Assembly: GCA_965248235.1 (NCBI GenBank)
Contig: CBDFIU010000003.1
Location: 62,001-126,000 of the forward strand
Direction of reading: 5' to 3'
Length of the DNA: 64,000 bases
DNA from: UBA6623 sp965248235
GTDB taxonomy: Bacteria; Acidobacteriota; Terriglobia; Bryobacterales; UBA6623
A program made the position numbers and the translations under genes. Shown one piece after another: positions 18,293 through 28,325 of the stretch; position 1 is the stretch's first letter; each line of letters begins with the position of its first letter. The notes under the pieces are model-generated. The model saw only the letters and a program-made list of their open reading frames with translations, searched no databases and had not been told where the DNA came from.

Positions 18293-20683
18293 CTAGAAGA
18301 TCCGCTCGCGCGGCCTCAGCGTCCCGAACGACCCGACATTGGCAATCGAGAACGCAAACCGAACCTGGCTGTCGTTCCTCGTTGTCCCGATCGCAAACCG
18401 CCGCCACTCCGCGCTGAATCCGCAACAGTCGGTATTGTACGTACCTTGAATCGCGGTGTAGAGAAAAATCGTCTGGCGATAGTCATAGATATTGTTCAAC
18501 GCCAGATTCCATCCGCGCCGGTTGAAATCACCCAGCCGAATGATCGTCGACAATTGATTGCTCGGCGGCGTCAGCACATCCGGCGTGCGGACCGCATGGT
18601 GACCTACCGTCACATTCCACCAATCGAAACGGAAACTGCCGCTCACACTGCTGTTGACCACCTTGCCCCGCAGCGGATCATAGTCGTAGCGCCACTCCAG
18701 CGAATGTCGTAGCGACGGACTCACCCGCAGCGTCGTCGCGATCGGCGAATAGTTGCGAGCCTGATCGGCAAAGGCGAAAGGCGTCAACCCAAGCCCCGAG
18801 TCCAGAACATTCCTTCGCCCCGGAAACAGCGCATCCCCAAATTCCGGGTCGAAAAACCGCCGCTGCCGAATGTCCACGCTGAGCACCTCCCGCACCCGCC
18901 CGGCTCGGTCTTTGGCATAGAACCGGTTCGTTAACGCCACCTCCGCTTCATTCGTGTTGTGCACCAAATCCCGCGTGTCAAAGCGAATCACCCGATCGAA
19001 ATCCTCAACCCCGTCGACAAATCGATAACCGAGCCGTGGCTCGATCACATGTTTTACTTTTTCACCCAACCACCTCGGCGCGTCAAAAATACGCTCAAAC
19101 GCCGGCGGCGCGATATCCACCGAAACCTCGCGCGTGTTGCGGTAGAGATTGCGCCCCGTCAAGCTCCCGTCATCGGCCCGACTCTGCCCGTACGCGGTCG
19201 AGCGCGCCCCGAAAGTCGGCGTGACCTGAAAACCGCCCAAGTCGAACTTCGTCGTCATCCTGGGATACAAATCCCCACGCTGCACATAACGCCGTGTTTG
19301 AAACAGAGGCTGCGTCCGACTGACCAACTCAAAAGCGCTGTTAAAGCTGAACCAAAGCGGCACCGGCCCCCGCAGCAGCGAATGGTCATAACTGTTGAAC
19401 TCCACCGTCGGCAGCTTGCGGGTAATCACCGTGTCGCCCCGCTTGACGCTCTGGAAGTTCTCGTCCCGCAGAAACGCCGCGTTCAGGCTGAAGGTCGAAA
19501 AGTTCTTCGTCACGAAACCAATCGAACGAACCTGCGAAAACACGGCCTCGTTGAAGCTCTGCGTGAAGGCCTGCCGAAACTCGAGCGAGCTGAGATAGTT
19601 CAACTCCGCCACGCCCCGAAACCCGCCCGGGAACATCGCCGCCCCTCGCATCGTGAAATTCCGGCCGCCTTGTTTGATCCGCCGGCCGTCATCAAGCTTC
19701 AAGCCGCGGTCCTTGACGCCGAAAAAATATGCGTCGAAGTAGCTTCCGGCCGTCGGTCGCCCGCGAAAACCGATCTGACTGGCAACGCCCCGGTCGGTAT
19801 ACAAGGTCGCCCCGACCGTGGCGTCGTAACTGCGGTTGATCGCCCAATAGTATGACTGCCCGAACACCAGCCCGAAGCGCGAGCTGTTGCCGATGTTCGG
19901 CGTTAGAAACCCGCTGCGCCTCGGCAAGCGCTCGAGCGACTTCTTGAAAAATGGGAAGTAGAAGACCGGCACCTTCCGTAACCGAAACACGCCTCGGTAA
20001 ATCGTCGCCGACTTCCCCGGCGTTATCTTCGTGCGAGGCGCCCTGAGCGTCCACCAAGGATGATCAACGTCGCAGTTGGTCACGAAACCGTTGTAAACCG
20101 TATAGTGCTCGCGCGTCTTGTGGACAACCTTGCCCTCGATATAGAAAGGATTATCCGTCGTCAACAATCGCGCGCCGCCCTGGCTCGCCGACCCCACCGT
20201 CCCGTGAACGTCGTAGAACGTTCCCAGCTCCGTGCCGGTGTTGTAGTTGAACTTCTCGGCATGCAGGTTCTCTTGACGCGAGCTGTTCTGATAGCGCACA
20301 TTGCCGCGCGCGTCCATCTCGCTTGTGGCTTCGTTGTAGTCAACCTCGTCCGCCGTAATCACCGTCTCGTCAAAGCGAATCTCGACACGTCCCCGCAAGA
20401 AACGCTGATCCCCCACGCTCTCCTGAGTGTCGGCGATGATTTCAAGATCCCCCGGCCCCCGCACCGGAATCGGCGGCGGCGCCTGCGAATCAAGCACAGG
20501 TTGTCGCGGCGTAAGCGGCCCCTGTTGCAAGGAAGGTGAAACTTGTGGCGAGGAAGGCGGCTGCTGTTGCGAAGCAAGAGGAACCGCGGCAAGCAGCCCC
20601 GCAAGCGTCAGCCGGCGCCACCCGCCCACGCAAAGCAAGCGAAACCGAACAGACAAAGACCGAAACCGCAACCGAGTACCCAA
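18293..20683 (-). CDS. lptD: LPS-assembly outer-membrane protein LptD
   Basis: The 796-residue protein has an N-terminal hydrophobic signal (LTLAGLLAAVPLASQQ) and a Pro/Gln-rich linker. An OstA/LptA-like jellyroll follows at about residues 80-200 (DLEIIADTQE, RGRVEIRFDETVITADEVDY, ARGNVRYQN). A large beta-barrel makes up the rest, with VTNCDVDHPWWTLRA, RKVPVFYFPFFKKSL and the C-terminal TDCCGFSAEWRRF that is conserved in LptD, including its cysteines. It inserts LPS in the outer leaflet together with LptE, so the cell makes an LPS-type outer membrane. The ICMT-like gene follows 3 bp downstream. The long open frame on the opposite strand is a shadow. Confidence 0.92.
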   Translation of the reverse strand: MGTRLRFRSLSVRFRLLCVGGWRRLTLAGLLAAVPLASQQQPPSSPQVSPSLQQGPLTPRQPVLDSQAPPPIPVRGPGDLEIIADTQESVGDQRFLRGRVEIRFDETVITADEVDYNEATSEMDARGNVRYQNSSRQENLHAEKFNYNTGTELGTFYDVHGTVGSASQGGARLLTTDNPFYIEGKVVHKTREHYTVYNGFVTNCDVDHPWWTLRAPRTKITPGKSATIYRGVFRLRKVPVFYFPFFKKSLERLPRRSGFLTPNIGNSSRFGLVFGQSYYWAINRSYDATVGATLYTDRGVASQIGFRGRPTAGSYFDAYFFGVKDRGLKLDDGRRIKQGGRNFTMRGAAMFPGGFRGVAELNYLSSLEFRQAFTQSFNEAVFSQVRSIGFVTKNFSTFSLNAAFLRDENFQSVKRGDTVITRKLPTVEFNSYDHSLLRGPVPLWFSFNSAFELVSRTQPLFQTRRYVQRGDLYPRMTTKFDLGGFQVTPTFGARSTAYGQSRADDGSLTGRNLYRNTREVSVDIAPPAFERIFDAPRWLGEKVKHVIEPRLGYRFVDGVEDFDRVIRFDTRDLVHNTNEAEVALTNRFYAKDRAGRVREVLSVDIRQRRFFDPEFGDALFPGRRNVLDSGLGLTPFAFADQARNYSPIATTLRVSPSLRHSLEWRYDYDPLRGKVVNSSVSGSFRFDWWNVTVGHHAVRTPDVLTPPSNQLSTIIRLGDFNRRGWNLALNNIYDYRQTIFLYTAIQGTYNTDCCGFSAEWRRFAIGTTRNDSQVRFAFSIANVGSFGTLRPRERIF

Positions 20684-21213
20684 CTATCCAGCATAGGCCG
20701 AAAACCGGCCGCGCCGGCTCAGGCGGGTAAGAAACTAGTCCAGCGAATGAACCGCGAAGCACGCCTCTTAACAGAGACAAACACTCGTGTTTGTCCTAGC
20801 CCACCGTTGAGACAAGCTATCAGCTTGTCTCGCCTCCCACCGGATCGACCGCAACTACAGTCTCCACCGCCACCCGCGCTGACGCCGGCACATCCCGATT
20901 GAAGAAACGGGGATTCAACGGGCAAACCAACCCGCGGTGCGGAACAACAAAAAAGCAACGCAGCCGTCCATGCTCCGGCCCCCGGACGGGGGCAAGGATA
21001 GTAGCCCGCGGTGAAGCGAAGCGGAACCGCGGGTCACTCCGCGGCAACATCATCGAAAGCCCCGGATGGGGCGTGGGAAAGATCCGCCGATGCCACTCCG
21101 CAAGTCCGAAACGCCTTCCCGCGGCAGCGCCGAGACGGCCGGTCCGCGACGGCACTTTTAGGGGGCCTGGGGCGGGCCAAGCCCGTTCGCCCAAAGCGGC
21201 CAGACACGCCCCC
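20684..21213. other. Gene-free stretch with dispersed-repeat remnant
   Basis: No gene is supported. At 21001-21040 lies a palindromic GTAGCCCGCGGTGAAGCG / CGGAACCGCGGGT block. Related versions occur at 23815-23850 and 24060-24090, a repeat style common between genes in this window. Confidence 0.45.
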
Positions 21214-23247
21214 CTACTTCCCCGCCCCGTCCTCAATCCTCCGCAAAGCATACTCCGCCGCCCGCCGCACGGAACCATCCTCATCCTCGAGAGCCCGCCG
21301 CAACCCCGCCACCGCCACCCTCGCCTTCAGCGCCCCAAGCCCCTGAGCAGCCTGCCGCCGCACCGCCGCGGACGGGTCCCCCAGCGCACCCATCAATGCC
21401 GGAACCGCTCCCGGCTGCCCCAGTTTCCCCAACGCCCAAGCCGCCTGCCCGCGAACCGTCGGACTATCCTCCTTCAGCGTTCTCAACAGCGCCCCGACAA
21501 TCCCCGGACTCGCCACCCGAATCCACCCCAACGCCCAAGCCGCCTGACTCCGAGTCCGCTCACGAGAGTCCTCCAACAAAGGGACCAATGCCCCCGCCGC
21601 CGCGCCCGCCGCCGGCCCGATCCTCCCCAACGCGTAAGCGGTTTTTTCACGGATCACCGCGCTCTCGTCGGCCAAAACGTCGATCAGCCCCTGCACCGTC
21701 TCGTCGTCTTGGGGCCTGATCTTCGCCAGCGCATAGAGCGCGTTGTTGCGAGCCGAGGCCTCGTCCGTTCCCAGCAACTTGATCAGTCCCGCCGCCGCCG
21801 ACTGCGCTTCGCAGCCAATCTCGCCCAATGCCGTCGCCGCCTTCCCTCGAATCCGAATATCCGGATCATCCAGCAACTCCGTCAACGGCCCGACAGCTTC
21901 CTTGGCCCCGCATCCTATCCTGCGAAACGCACCCAGAGCCGCCCCCCTCGCTTCGGGATTATCCAACAACTCAATGAGCAGCGGGACAGCCGGCGCTGCA
22001 TTCTCTTGGGTCGCTCCAAGAGCCCGAATCATCGCCGACCGCGCGCTACCACTGCTGCCGCCAATCGCCTCGATCAGCGCCGGAACCGCCGGTCCGGCAC
22101 GATAACCCAACTCCCTGAGCAGTCGCGCGGCTTCCACTTGAGCGTCTTCATTGGCATCCGTCAGCACCTCCTGCAAGACCGGCAGAGCCGCGACTCCGAA
22201 ATCCATCAGCAGCTCACCGGCTTGTGTACGGGTCGCCCGGTCCTCGCTGCGCAGCGCCCGGCCCAAGCGAGCCAAAGTTTTCGCGTCCTCCGCGCTCGTC
22301 CTCTCCGGTTCCGGGGCGGTCCGCATATACATGTCGATCAGCCCCTCGATCTCCGCCTGCGTCGCGTTCGGGAGCGGATCGATCGTCGCCAGCGTTCGCC
22401 CGGCGGCATTGCGGATCCACTCATGGTCCGCCCGTAGCGCTCGCGCCAGATCGGGGATAGCCACGCGCGATTCCGGCCCCATGTAGCCCAGAGCGTCAGC
22501 CGCCCCGCTGCGAACATGGAATTCGTTGTCGGGATCGTTCAGCGTTTCGATCAGCGCCGGGATCGCTTCAAGAGCGTTCCGACCGAGACGAGCCAGCGAA
22601 TTAGCCGCCGTCCCGCGCACATGGGCGTCTTCGTCCCGCAACGCTGTAATGAGCAACGCCACAAGAGAACCGCCCTCGGGGGCCAGCCGCGGAAAGGCGT
22701 CCGCCACCGAGGCACGAACCGTCGCGTCCGGGTCGCCAAGCCGATCGATCAGCCACGGGAGAGCCTCCCTAGCTTCCGGACCGAAACGGCTCAGGGCATA
22801 GACCGCCGACCGTCGCACCCACGCAACCTCATCGCCCAGCAGATCAACCAAGGCAGGCACCGCCCCCCGCGTCACGATTCCGATTTCCGCAAGCGCCCCC
22901 GCCGCGGAACCGCGCGCCCGCTGCTCCGGGTCACGCAGCAGACGCACCAGGGCCGGAACGGCGTCCCTCGCATCGACGCCCATCCCACCCAACGCAGCGG
23001 CCGCCGCGGCCCTCACATCACCAACCGGGTCTTGCAGCGCCTCAAGCAGCGGCTCCACTGCTCGGTCCCCAAGGCCCAGCTCCCCAATCCCGCGAACGGC
23101 TTTCTCCCGCACTTTCGCGTCCGGGTCCCGCAAGTCCCGAAAAAGCGTGGCCACGCCGGCGTCGGCCGCGGACGCCACGACGGCGATAGCCGTGCAGGCA
23201 ACAACAAGGATCTTGGCCGTCCCAAGTCGCAAGAGAATCAACTCCAA
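21214..23247 (-). CDS. HEAT-repeat protein
   Basis: The protein is made almost entirely of about 18-20 HEAT/PBS-lyase-like repeats of 31-39 residues. Typical units are AVPALVRLLRDPE, DPDATVRASVADAFPRLAP and DSPTVRGQAAWALGKLG. A hydrophobic N-terminal segment (AKILVVACTAIAVVASAADAG) suggests export. I chose the TTG at 23247 because GGGAGAGG lies about eight bases upstream and the signal segment then falls at the N-terminus; a longer open frame reaches 23343. Such proteins act as alpha-solenoid scaffolds, with no enzymatic role implied. The last repeats end in YALRRIEDGAGK. Confidence 0.85.
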   Translation of the reverse strand: MELILLRLGTAKILVVACTAIAVVASAADAGVATLFRDLRDPDAKVREKAVRGIGELGLGDRAVEPLLEALQDPVGDVRAAAAAALGGMGVDARDAVPALVRLLRDPEQRARGSAAGALAEIGIVTRGAVPALVDLLGDEVAWVRRSAVYALSRFGPEAREALPWLIDRLGDPDATVRASVADAFPRLAPEGGSLVALLITALRDEDAHVRGTAANSLARLGRNALEAIPALIETLNDPDNEFHVRSGAADALGYMGPESRVAIPDLARALRADHEWIRNAAGRTLATIDPLPNATQAEIEGLIDMYMRTAPEPERTSAEDAKTLARLGRALRSEDRATRTQAGELLMDFGVAALPVLQEVLTDANEDAQVEAARLLRELGYRAGPAVPALIEAIGGSSGSARSAMIRALGATQENAAPAVPLLIELLDNPEARGAALGAFRRIGCGAKEAVGPLTELLDDPDIRIRGKAATALGEIGCEAQSAAAGLIKLLGTDEASARNNALYALAKIRPQDDETVQGLIDVLADESAVIREKTAYALGRIGPAAGAAAGALVPLLEDSRERTRSQAAWALGWIRVASPGIVGALLRTLKEDSPTVRGQAAWALGKLGQPGAVPALMGALGDPSAAVRRQAAQGLGALKARVAVAGLRRALEDEDGSVRRAAEYALRRIEDGAGK

Positions 23248-23915
23248 GGTTGGAACCTCTCCCAGGAGCCGCGTATCGCAGGCCCACTGGAATCGAGATC
23301 CCCTTATAGAATTGACGCTACACCAGCGGCTTCGTTTACACAATCAGCGGATCAACCTATGGCAGCCCCTGGTGAAAGTCCGACGCAAGAAAGAGGGCCG
23401 GCCCTTACGCCTCTGTCCGGCCCCCTGGTGCGCCCCGCCTCTCGACAAAGCCCCCACAACCCTCCCTTGACACCACCGCTAACCTGAGGAGACCGTTCTA
23501 TTCCAATGAAGGGTTCCCGAACCGCCATGTATTTTTTTCACGCCCGAACCACCGGTCCGGACGCCAAGCGGGCGACACCAAGGTCACCGAAATGAAAGCC
23601 GGAACTTACCGAACAAACCCAATTTCCGCGCGACCCCACGCCCCCGGCGACGGGGGCGAGAAGGGGGCAACCAATGAGTCAACAATCTAACGCAGCATGC
23701 TCCAGACACCGTCTCAGGGCAACTCGTCGGATAATCCCCTTCGAGCGTACGGCGGGTTACGATAAAGCCCAATCCGGCCGCACCTGTCGTGCAGCCGCGG
23801 AGCGGCGACGGAAAGTAGCCCCGGGCTTCAGCCCGGGTTCACGCCAAAAAACGGCAAGCCGCGGACGGGGCGTAGGAGCATTCCGATGCGACGAAACGTT
23901 CAGGTCGACGACTCG

Positions 23916-24180
23916 CCCCCATTTTCATGGCGGTCTTATGAACGCCGGCGTTCAGAGAGACGGGGCTCTTCCGAAAAAGATAGACCGCGACCGTACAAGG
24001 CATTACGACTATGAGGGTTGAAGCCGCGAATCTCCTCAGCCGCGAAGCGGCGGCGGGAACCCTAGCCTAGGGTGGAGCGAAGCGGAACCCTGGGTTGTCC
24101 TGCACCACAGGTGAGCCCTGAAAGGGCGGCAAGAGCGTCCTCGCCCCCATTTTCATGGCGATCTTATCAACGCCAATGTT
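23916..24180. repeat. Dispersed repeat with CCCATTTTCATGGCG core
   Basis: The core CCCCCATTTTCATGGCG followed by an ..TCTTAT.AACGCC... extension occurs at about 23916-23955, 24143-24180 and, diverged, 27131-27165. It is preceded in two places by a short hairpin-rich GTAGCCCCGGGCTTCAGCCC-type block. No coding content. Confidence 0.55.
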
Positions 24181-24219
24181 CCGAGAGACTCCCGGGCAAT
24201 GCGAAAGCCGCGAGCCACC

Positions 24220-25300
24220 CGTCCCACAAGCGAATCACAAAGATGCAAAACAAAGCCAAAAGACAGGTAAAACCTGTGTCATCAATGATATCGAACGTTC
24301 TGCCAATCGGGAAAGGCGCGCCGCCGGCCCCGTTCGTGATGCCCGCCACCGTGCGACTCCTCGAACTCTCCAAGCCGCGAATAGCAGGACGGCGGGACAA
24401 GAACCACCGAAAATGCAAAACGAAGCCAAAAAGTCAGAAGCTTCTTGAATTCAATGACTTGGAACGACAACGCGACAGCCTTGGACTCAACCGTCCTTGC
24501 TCTGGTCCCGCAAGTTTCCCCGGGCGAACGACTGGCGCCGCCGGTCGTTCGGGGGCCTGGGGCGGGCTCCAAGACCGGCCGCCTCGCGGCCGGTCCTCCC
24601 CAACGCGAAAACCGCGAGCTGCCCATACAGCAACCGAATGACAAAAATACAAAACAAAGCCAACCGCCGGACGCCGGCGACTCTCCAAGCCGCGAATGGC
24701 AAGCCTGGCGACACAAGAACCAACGAAAATGCGAAACAAAGCCAAAAACATAAAAGATAGTTGAATTCAATGACTTGGGACGACAACAAGGACGAGTTTG
24801 AGCGCGGAAACATGGGGGATGCTCTGCATCGAGGCCAACCGGGAACCGATCGAGGACAGCTGCCGAGCCCCCGGAACAGCCGCGCTCCAAGGGCCGGAGT
24901 TGATACTAGGCCGGCCCTTCCGAGGGCCCGCCTCACCCAACTCCCTCCAACTCTCCCCGGGCGAACGACCGGCCCCGCCGGTCGTTCGGGGGCCTGGGGC
25001 GGGCTCAAAGCCCGGCCGCGAAGGTGGCCGGTCCTCCCGAATTCGATAATCGCGAACTACGCCATCCAACAACCGAATGACAAGAATACAAAACAAAGCC
25101 AACGACCAGGTAAGACCCTTCCCATCAAAAGGATACAGCAGACCGGGAAGACTCCACCGGCCCCGTTCTTGAGGAAAACCGCCGTGCGACTCTTCGAACT
25201 CCCCAAGCCGCGAATGGCAAGGCCGGCGGGACAAGAACCACCGAAAATGCGAAACGAAGCCAAAAGGTCAGAAGCTTCTTGAATTCAATGATTTGGGAGA
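24220..25300. repeat. Three degenerate copies of a composite about 300-400-bp repeat
   Basis: Three sequence units recur in order. S (AATGACAAAAATACAAAACA-like) lies at about 24229, 24637 and 25069. R (CGCGAATGGCAAG..., ending GAATTCAATGACTTGGGA) lies at about 24371-24465, 24697-24785 and 25204-25297. T (GCCGGTCGTTCGGGGGCCTG) lies at about 24540 and 24975. The copies diverge by substitutions and small indels. Open frames through them are not conserved between copies, so this is non-coding repeat DNA. The 23248-25368 interval contains no accepted gene. Confidence 0.65.
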
Positions 25301-25368
25301 CAACAAGACGGGTCTAAGCGCGACACATAGGCCGGGCGACCACGAAACCGCAACAGCGCGCCCTCAAA

Positions 25369-26877
25369 CTACCGTTCCCGCTGATAGATCTCCACCTCGG
25401 GCCGAAACGGCACCTCCTCGTCGAGGGGAAAGACCGGTCGCGCGCACTTCACATGCCCCAACCTCTTGAGGTTCGCGCTCGTAGCCCCCGGCGCGTCGAT
25501 GTTGATCACCGCCCGGCACCAATCGGCGAACATATGCGGCTCGCAGTGAGGAGACTTGACCACAACCGCGTCAAACCGCTTCGGATCCTGCCCGTGGGCA
25601 TGGAAAAGCGCCCGGTCGTAAAGGCTGACCGGGCGGCTGGTCACGACCCACCTGACGGCACCGGCTTCGAGCACGGCCGTTCGGTCCGAGCACCACGGGT
25701 CCCCAAACGTTTCGCTCGGAAAGCGACCGTCCGAAAGCAGCCGCACTCGCGCTTCGATCTCCACCGGCGTGAAGCGCTCCGGGTCCAGCGCCCCGCCGAC
25801 CGTCGTGCGGATCACCGCGCCCGCCCCGGCGGCAAAGGCCTTCTCCGCCGCCGCCGGATCAACGATCGGCGCCAGCACTCGCCCCGCGTAGTTCGATTCG
25901 ACGAGAGCCTTGACGATAACCGTGCTGTCGCCCGAAGCCCCCGAGCTGGTGGCATCCGCGGCGTCCATCAACGCGACCGTGCCCCCGCCTTGCGACAAGA
26001 TCCCCAATGCCCGGCTCACCGCCTCTTCGACGCTCGTCAATGGCACCCGCATCTTTTCGTGATGCGCATGGAACAATTCCGCCAACTCGAGAGCCTGCCG
26101 CCCCGCCGCCTCGGCGTCGTCGTCGGTGACAACCAAGCTATTCGAACGCAACTCGGGCACATCGGTAAACGGATTCCCAATGAACATCCCCGCCGCCAAC
26201 CCCGCCGGCAGCCGCTCCATCGCCTGCGCCAAGCGCATCACCTCCCCGAAACTACCCGTTTCGGTGATCAGCTCATCACCCCGAACAAGCGCCGGAATCG
26301 GCACCCGCGCCATCACCGGCCGCGCGCCTTCCCGAACGATCCGCAACAGCAGCTTCGCCGCCCGCACCCCCGTCTCGAAAAAGTCAACATGGGGATACGT
26401 CTGGTAGACCACAACGGCATCACACAGCCGCAACATACGCGGCGTAGGGATACCATGCAGGTCGAGCGAAATCACAATCGGGATGTCCTCGCCCAAGATC
26501 TTGCGGGATTCCTCCAACAAGTAGCCCTCCGGGTCGTCTTCCTGTTCGGCGGCCATCGCCCCATGCAGGGCGAAGTACACTCCGTCGACCGTACCCGCCG
26601 TGCGCAACCCATCCAGAAATTCCCCGGCAATGCGCTCGAAGTCCGCCGCCGCCAACAGCCCCCCCGACGTCAACGACCGCGCGCTATAGGTCGGAACGAC
26701 TTCAACCCCCTCCGCCGCCCCGAACACGCCCAACGCCCCACCCAGCTCATCCCGCGAGTGGCCGTGCGTTGCAAGCAAATGTTCGCCGGGCGTAACGGTG
26801 AAATCGTCGTAACGACTCCGAACCGGATTAAAAGAAGAAATCTCCTGATGACACTGGGCAACGATAATTCTCGGCAC
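25369..26877 (-). CDS. M81 family metallopeptidase (MlrC-like)
   Basis: From the GTG at 26877, with GGGAGAGGA a few bases upstream, the product is 502 residues beginning PRIIVAQCHQEISSFNP. It carries the M81/MlrC hallmarks VYFALHGAMAAEQEDDPEG and VISLDLHGIPTPRM (metal-binding Asp/His), then VVYQTYPHVDFFETG and the MlrC C-terminal domain ending KCARPVFPLDEEVPF. MlrC cleaves linearised microcystin fragments; most family members act on unknown short peptides or amidated compounds. No signal peptide is visible. An isolated gene on the minus strand. A second family member starts off the right edge of the window (63624-64000). Confidence 0.88.
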   Translation of the reverse strand: MPRIIVAQCHQEISSFNPVRSRYDDFTVTPGEHLLATHGHSRDELGGALGVFGAAEGVEVVPTYSARSLTSGGLLAAADFERIAGEFLDGLRTAGTVDGVYFALHGAMAAEQEDDPEGYLLEESRKILGEDIPIVISLDLHGIPTPRMLRLCDAVVVYQTYPHVDFFETGVRAAKLLLRIVREGARPVMARVPIPALVRGDELITETGSFGEVMRLAQAMERLPAGLAAGMFIGNPFTDVPELRSNSLVVTDDDAEAAGRQALELAELFHAHHEKMRVPLTSVEEAVSRALGILSQGGGTVALMDAADATSSGASGDSTVIVKALVESNYAGRVLAPIVDPAAAEKAFAAGAGAVIRTTVGGALDPERFTPVEIEARVRLLSDGRFPSETFGDPWCSDRTAVLEAGAVRWVVTSRPVSLYDRALFHAHGQDPKRFDAVVVKSPHCEPHMFADWCRAVINIDAPGATSANLKRLGHVKCARPVFPLDEEVPFRPEVEIYQRER

Positions 26878-27275
26878 GGCTTTGTCCTCTCCCTGCTCGC
26901 GGCCAAACGATTGTGGTCCCTTCCTCACAAGGATAAAACACGTTCCCACTGCCTCGTTTTGTTACAACCAACGCCGCGTCCCACCTTGCTACTCTAAGTC
27001 CCTAGCGACGCGGGCAAGAGTGTGTACGGGCGAAGAAGGGGAGTTGCCTTTTACCCGACAGGGCCGCGAGCACCTTGAGCGCGAGGCGGCGACGGGAAGC
27101 TCCCGCCCGACCCTTCGGTTCGTCTCGACACCCATTTTCATGGCGGCTTTATGAAACCGCGGATTCATGGAAACGGACTGAGCCTTTTTTTCGCATAGTC
27201 GGACCTACACGACCTGGACGGGCGGAATGCGTCTGCGCAATACTATCTGTTTGACTTAGTAATTGGAGGAGAACC
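26878..27275. other. Gene-free stretch before the peroxiredoxin gene
   Basis: No gene is supported. It contains a third, diverged copy of the CCCATTTTCATGGCG repeat (27131-27165). The final 25 bp carry the GGAGGAG ribosome-binding site of the peroxiredoxin gene. Confidence 0.45.
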
Positions 27276-27935
27276 ATGTCACTACACATTGGCGATGAAG
27301 TACCCAATTTCACGGCGGAAACCACCGAAGGCACAATTCAATTTCATGATTGGATCGGCGACGGATGGGCCGTCCTGTTTTCGCACCCGAAAGATTTCAC
27401 TCCCGTCTGCACCACCGAGCTCGGCTACGTCGCCGGCCTCGGCCCCGAGTTCGCCAAGCGCAACTGCAAGGTCATCGGCCTAAGCGTCGATTCCGTCGAG
27501 GATCACACCGGATGGTCCAAGGACATCGAGGAAACCCAAGGTCATGCGGTCAACTACCCCCTGATCGGCGACACGGATCTCTCCGTGGCGAAGCTCTTCG
27601 ATATGATTCATCCCAACGCGACCGGTTCCGCCAAAGGCCGAACAGCCGCCGACAACGCCACCGTCCGCTCGGTCTTCGTCATCGGCCCCGACAAGAAGAT
27701 CAAACTCATGATCACCTATCCGATGACGACCGGCCGCAACTTCGACGAAGTGTTGCGCGTGATCGATTCCATGCAGCTCACCGCGAAGCACAAAGTCGCC
27801 ACCCCGGTGAATTGGAAGCAGGGCGAAGACGTCATCATCGTCCCCTCCGTGTCCAACGACGAAGCTAAGGAAAAATACCCCGACGGCTGGAAATCGCCCA
27901 AGCCCTATCTCCGCATCGTCCCGCAACCGGAGTAG
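27276..27935 (+). CDS. 1-Cys peroxiredoxin (Prx6 type)
   Basis: The 219-residue cytoplasmic protein has the thioredoxin-fold peroxidatic motif FSHPKDFTPVCTTELGYVA. A single peroxidatic Cys is followed by the Prx6-type extension (KWSKDIEETQ-like region, TGRNFDEVLRVIDSMQLT, ATPVNWKQGEDVIIVPSV and YLRIVPQPE). No resolving Cys is in the usual 2-Cys position; the other Cys (KRNCKVIG) is not placed as a resolver. It reduces peroxides with glutathione or another external thiol. The strong GGAGGAGAACC site is seven bases before the ATG. Length and C-terminal domain match the family. Confidence 0.93.
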   Translation: MSLHIGDEVPNFTAETTEGTIQFHDWIGDGWAVLFSHPKDFTPVCTTELGYVAGLGPEFAKRNCKVIGLSVDSVEDHTGWSKDIEETQGHAVNYPLIGDTDLSVAKLFDMIHPNATGSAKGRTAADNATVRSVFVIGPDKKIKLMITYPMTTGRNFDEVLRVIDSMQLTAKHKVATPVNWKQGEDVIIVPSVSNDEAKEKYPDGWKSPKPYLRIVPQPE

Positions 27936-27988
27936 TCCCGTCCACCGGCCCCACCGCCCCACCCACTCAGTGGGCCGACACAATGAGG

Positions 27989-28017
27989 CGTCAGGACCTC
28001 GGAACGAGGTCCTGACG
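27989..28017. terminator. Perfect 12-bp hairpin downstream of the peroxiredoxin gene
   Basis: CGTCAGGACCTC and GAGGTCCTGACG form a perfect stem with a 5-base GGAAC loop, 54 bp after the peroxiredoxin stop. It is followed by G rather than T residues, so it is not a canonical intrinsic terminator. It could be a repeat hairpin or a transcript-stabilising structure. Confidence 0.45.
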
Positions 28018-28040
28018 GGGGCAAGGGCAGTTCTCGCAAT

Positions 28041-28287
28041 GCGAACAATCGAATCAGAGGCGTGGACGGAAGTCCACGCTCAGCCCGGTTCACCGGGCGT
28101 AGGTTCGCAAATAGGCCGGTCCAGGTAGGGCCGGTTCCGCTTTAAGGCACTCGTCCTCCGGCACCAGGCCGTTTCAACGGCGTTTTCGCGCGAGTCTTTA
28201 GCCCGAGCCCAACCAACGGATAATTTCACGTAAGCAGGCGCTCGGGGCCGGGCCGGCGATTCGCTCACATTTATGTCGCGCCCGGCG
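28041..28287. repeat. Second copy of the MITE-like hairpin element (left end missing)
   Basis: The sequence parallels 3431-3650: the hairpins CGTGGAC/GTCCACG and AGCCCGG/CCGGGC, AGGCCGTTTCAACGGC, then ACCAACGGATAATTTCACG and the right terminus CACATTTATGTCGCG. The left inverted terminus seen at 3371-3401 is absent. It ends 35-40 bp before the vapB start. Confidence 0.7.
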
Positions 28288-28312
28288 TACGGACCATAAG
28301 GGAGTAATAGAG

Positions 28313-28318
28313 TATAAT
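28313..28318 (+). promoter_or_regulatory. Probable -10 box of the vapBC operon
   Basis: A perfect TATAAT lies 8 bp upstream of the ATG at 28326, so transcription should begin at or next to that codon. Either the mRNA is nearly leaderless or translation begins at the TTG at 28353. Confidence 0.5.
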
Positions 28319-28325
28319 ATGGAGG

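Noticed and set aside
20899..22437. 512-codon plus-strand open frame over the HEAT-repeat gene
   Set aside because: Antisense reading of a GC-rich repetitive gene; Arg/Pro/Gln-rich without domains.
24220..25300. CRISPR-like array
   Set aside because: The repeats are long, degenerate and spaced unevenly, with repeat-derived rather than unique spacers; no cas genes nearby.
25453..26997. 514-codon plus-strand open frame over the M81 peptidase gene
   Set aside because: Shadow of the peptidase; Arg/His-rich and without motifs.
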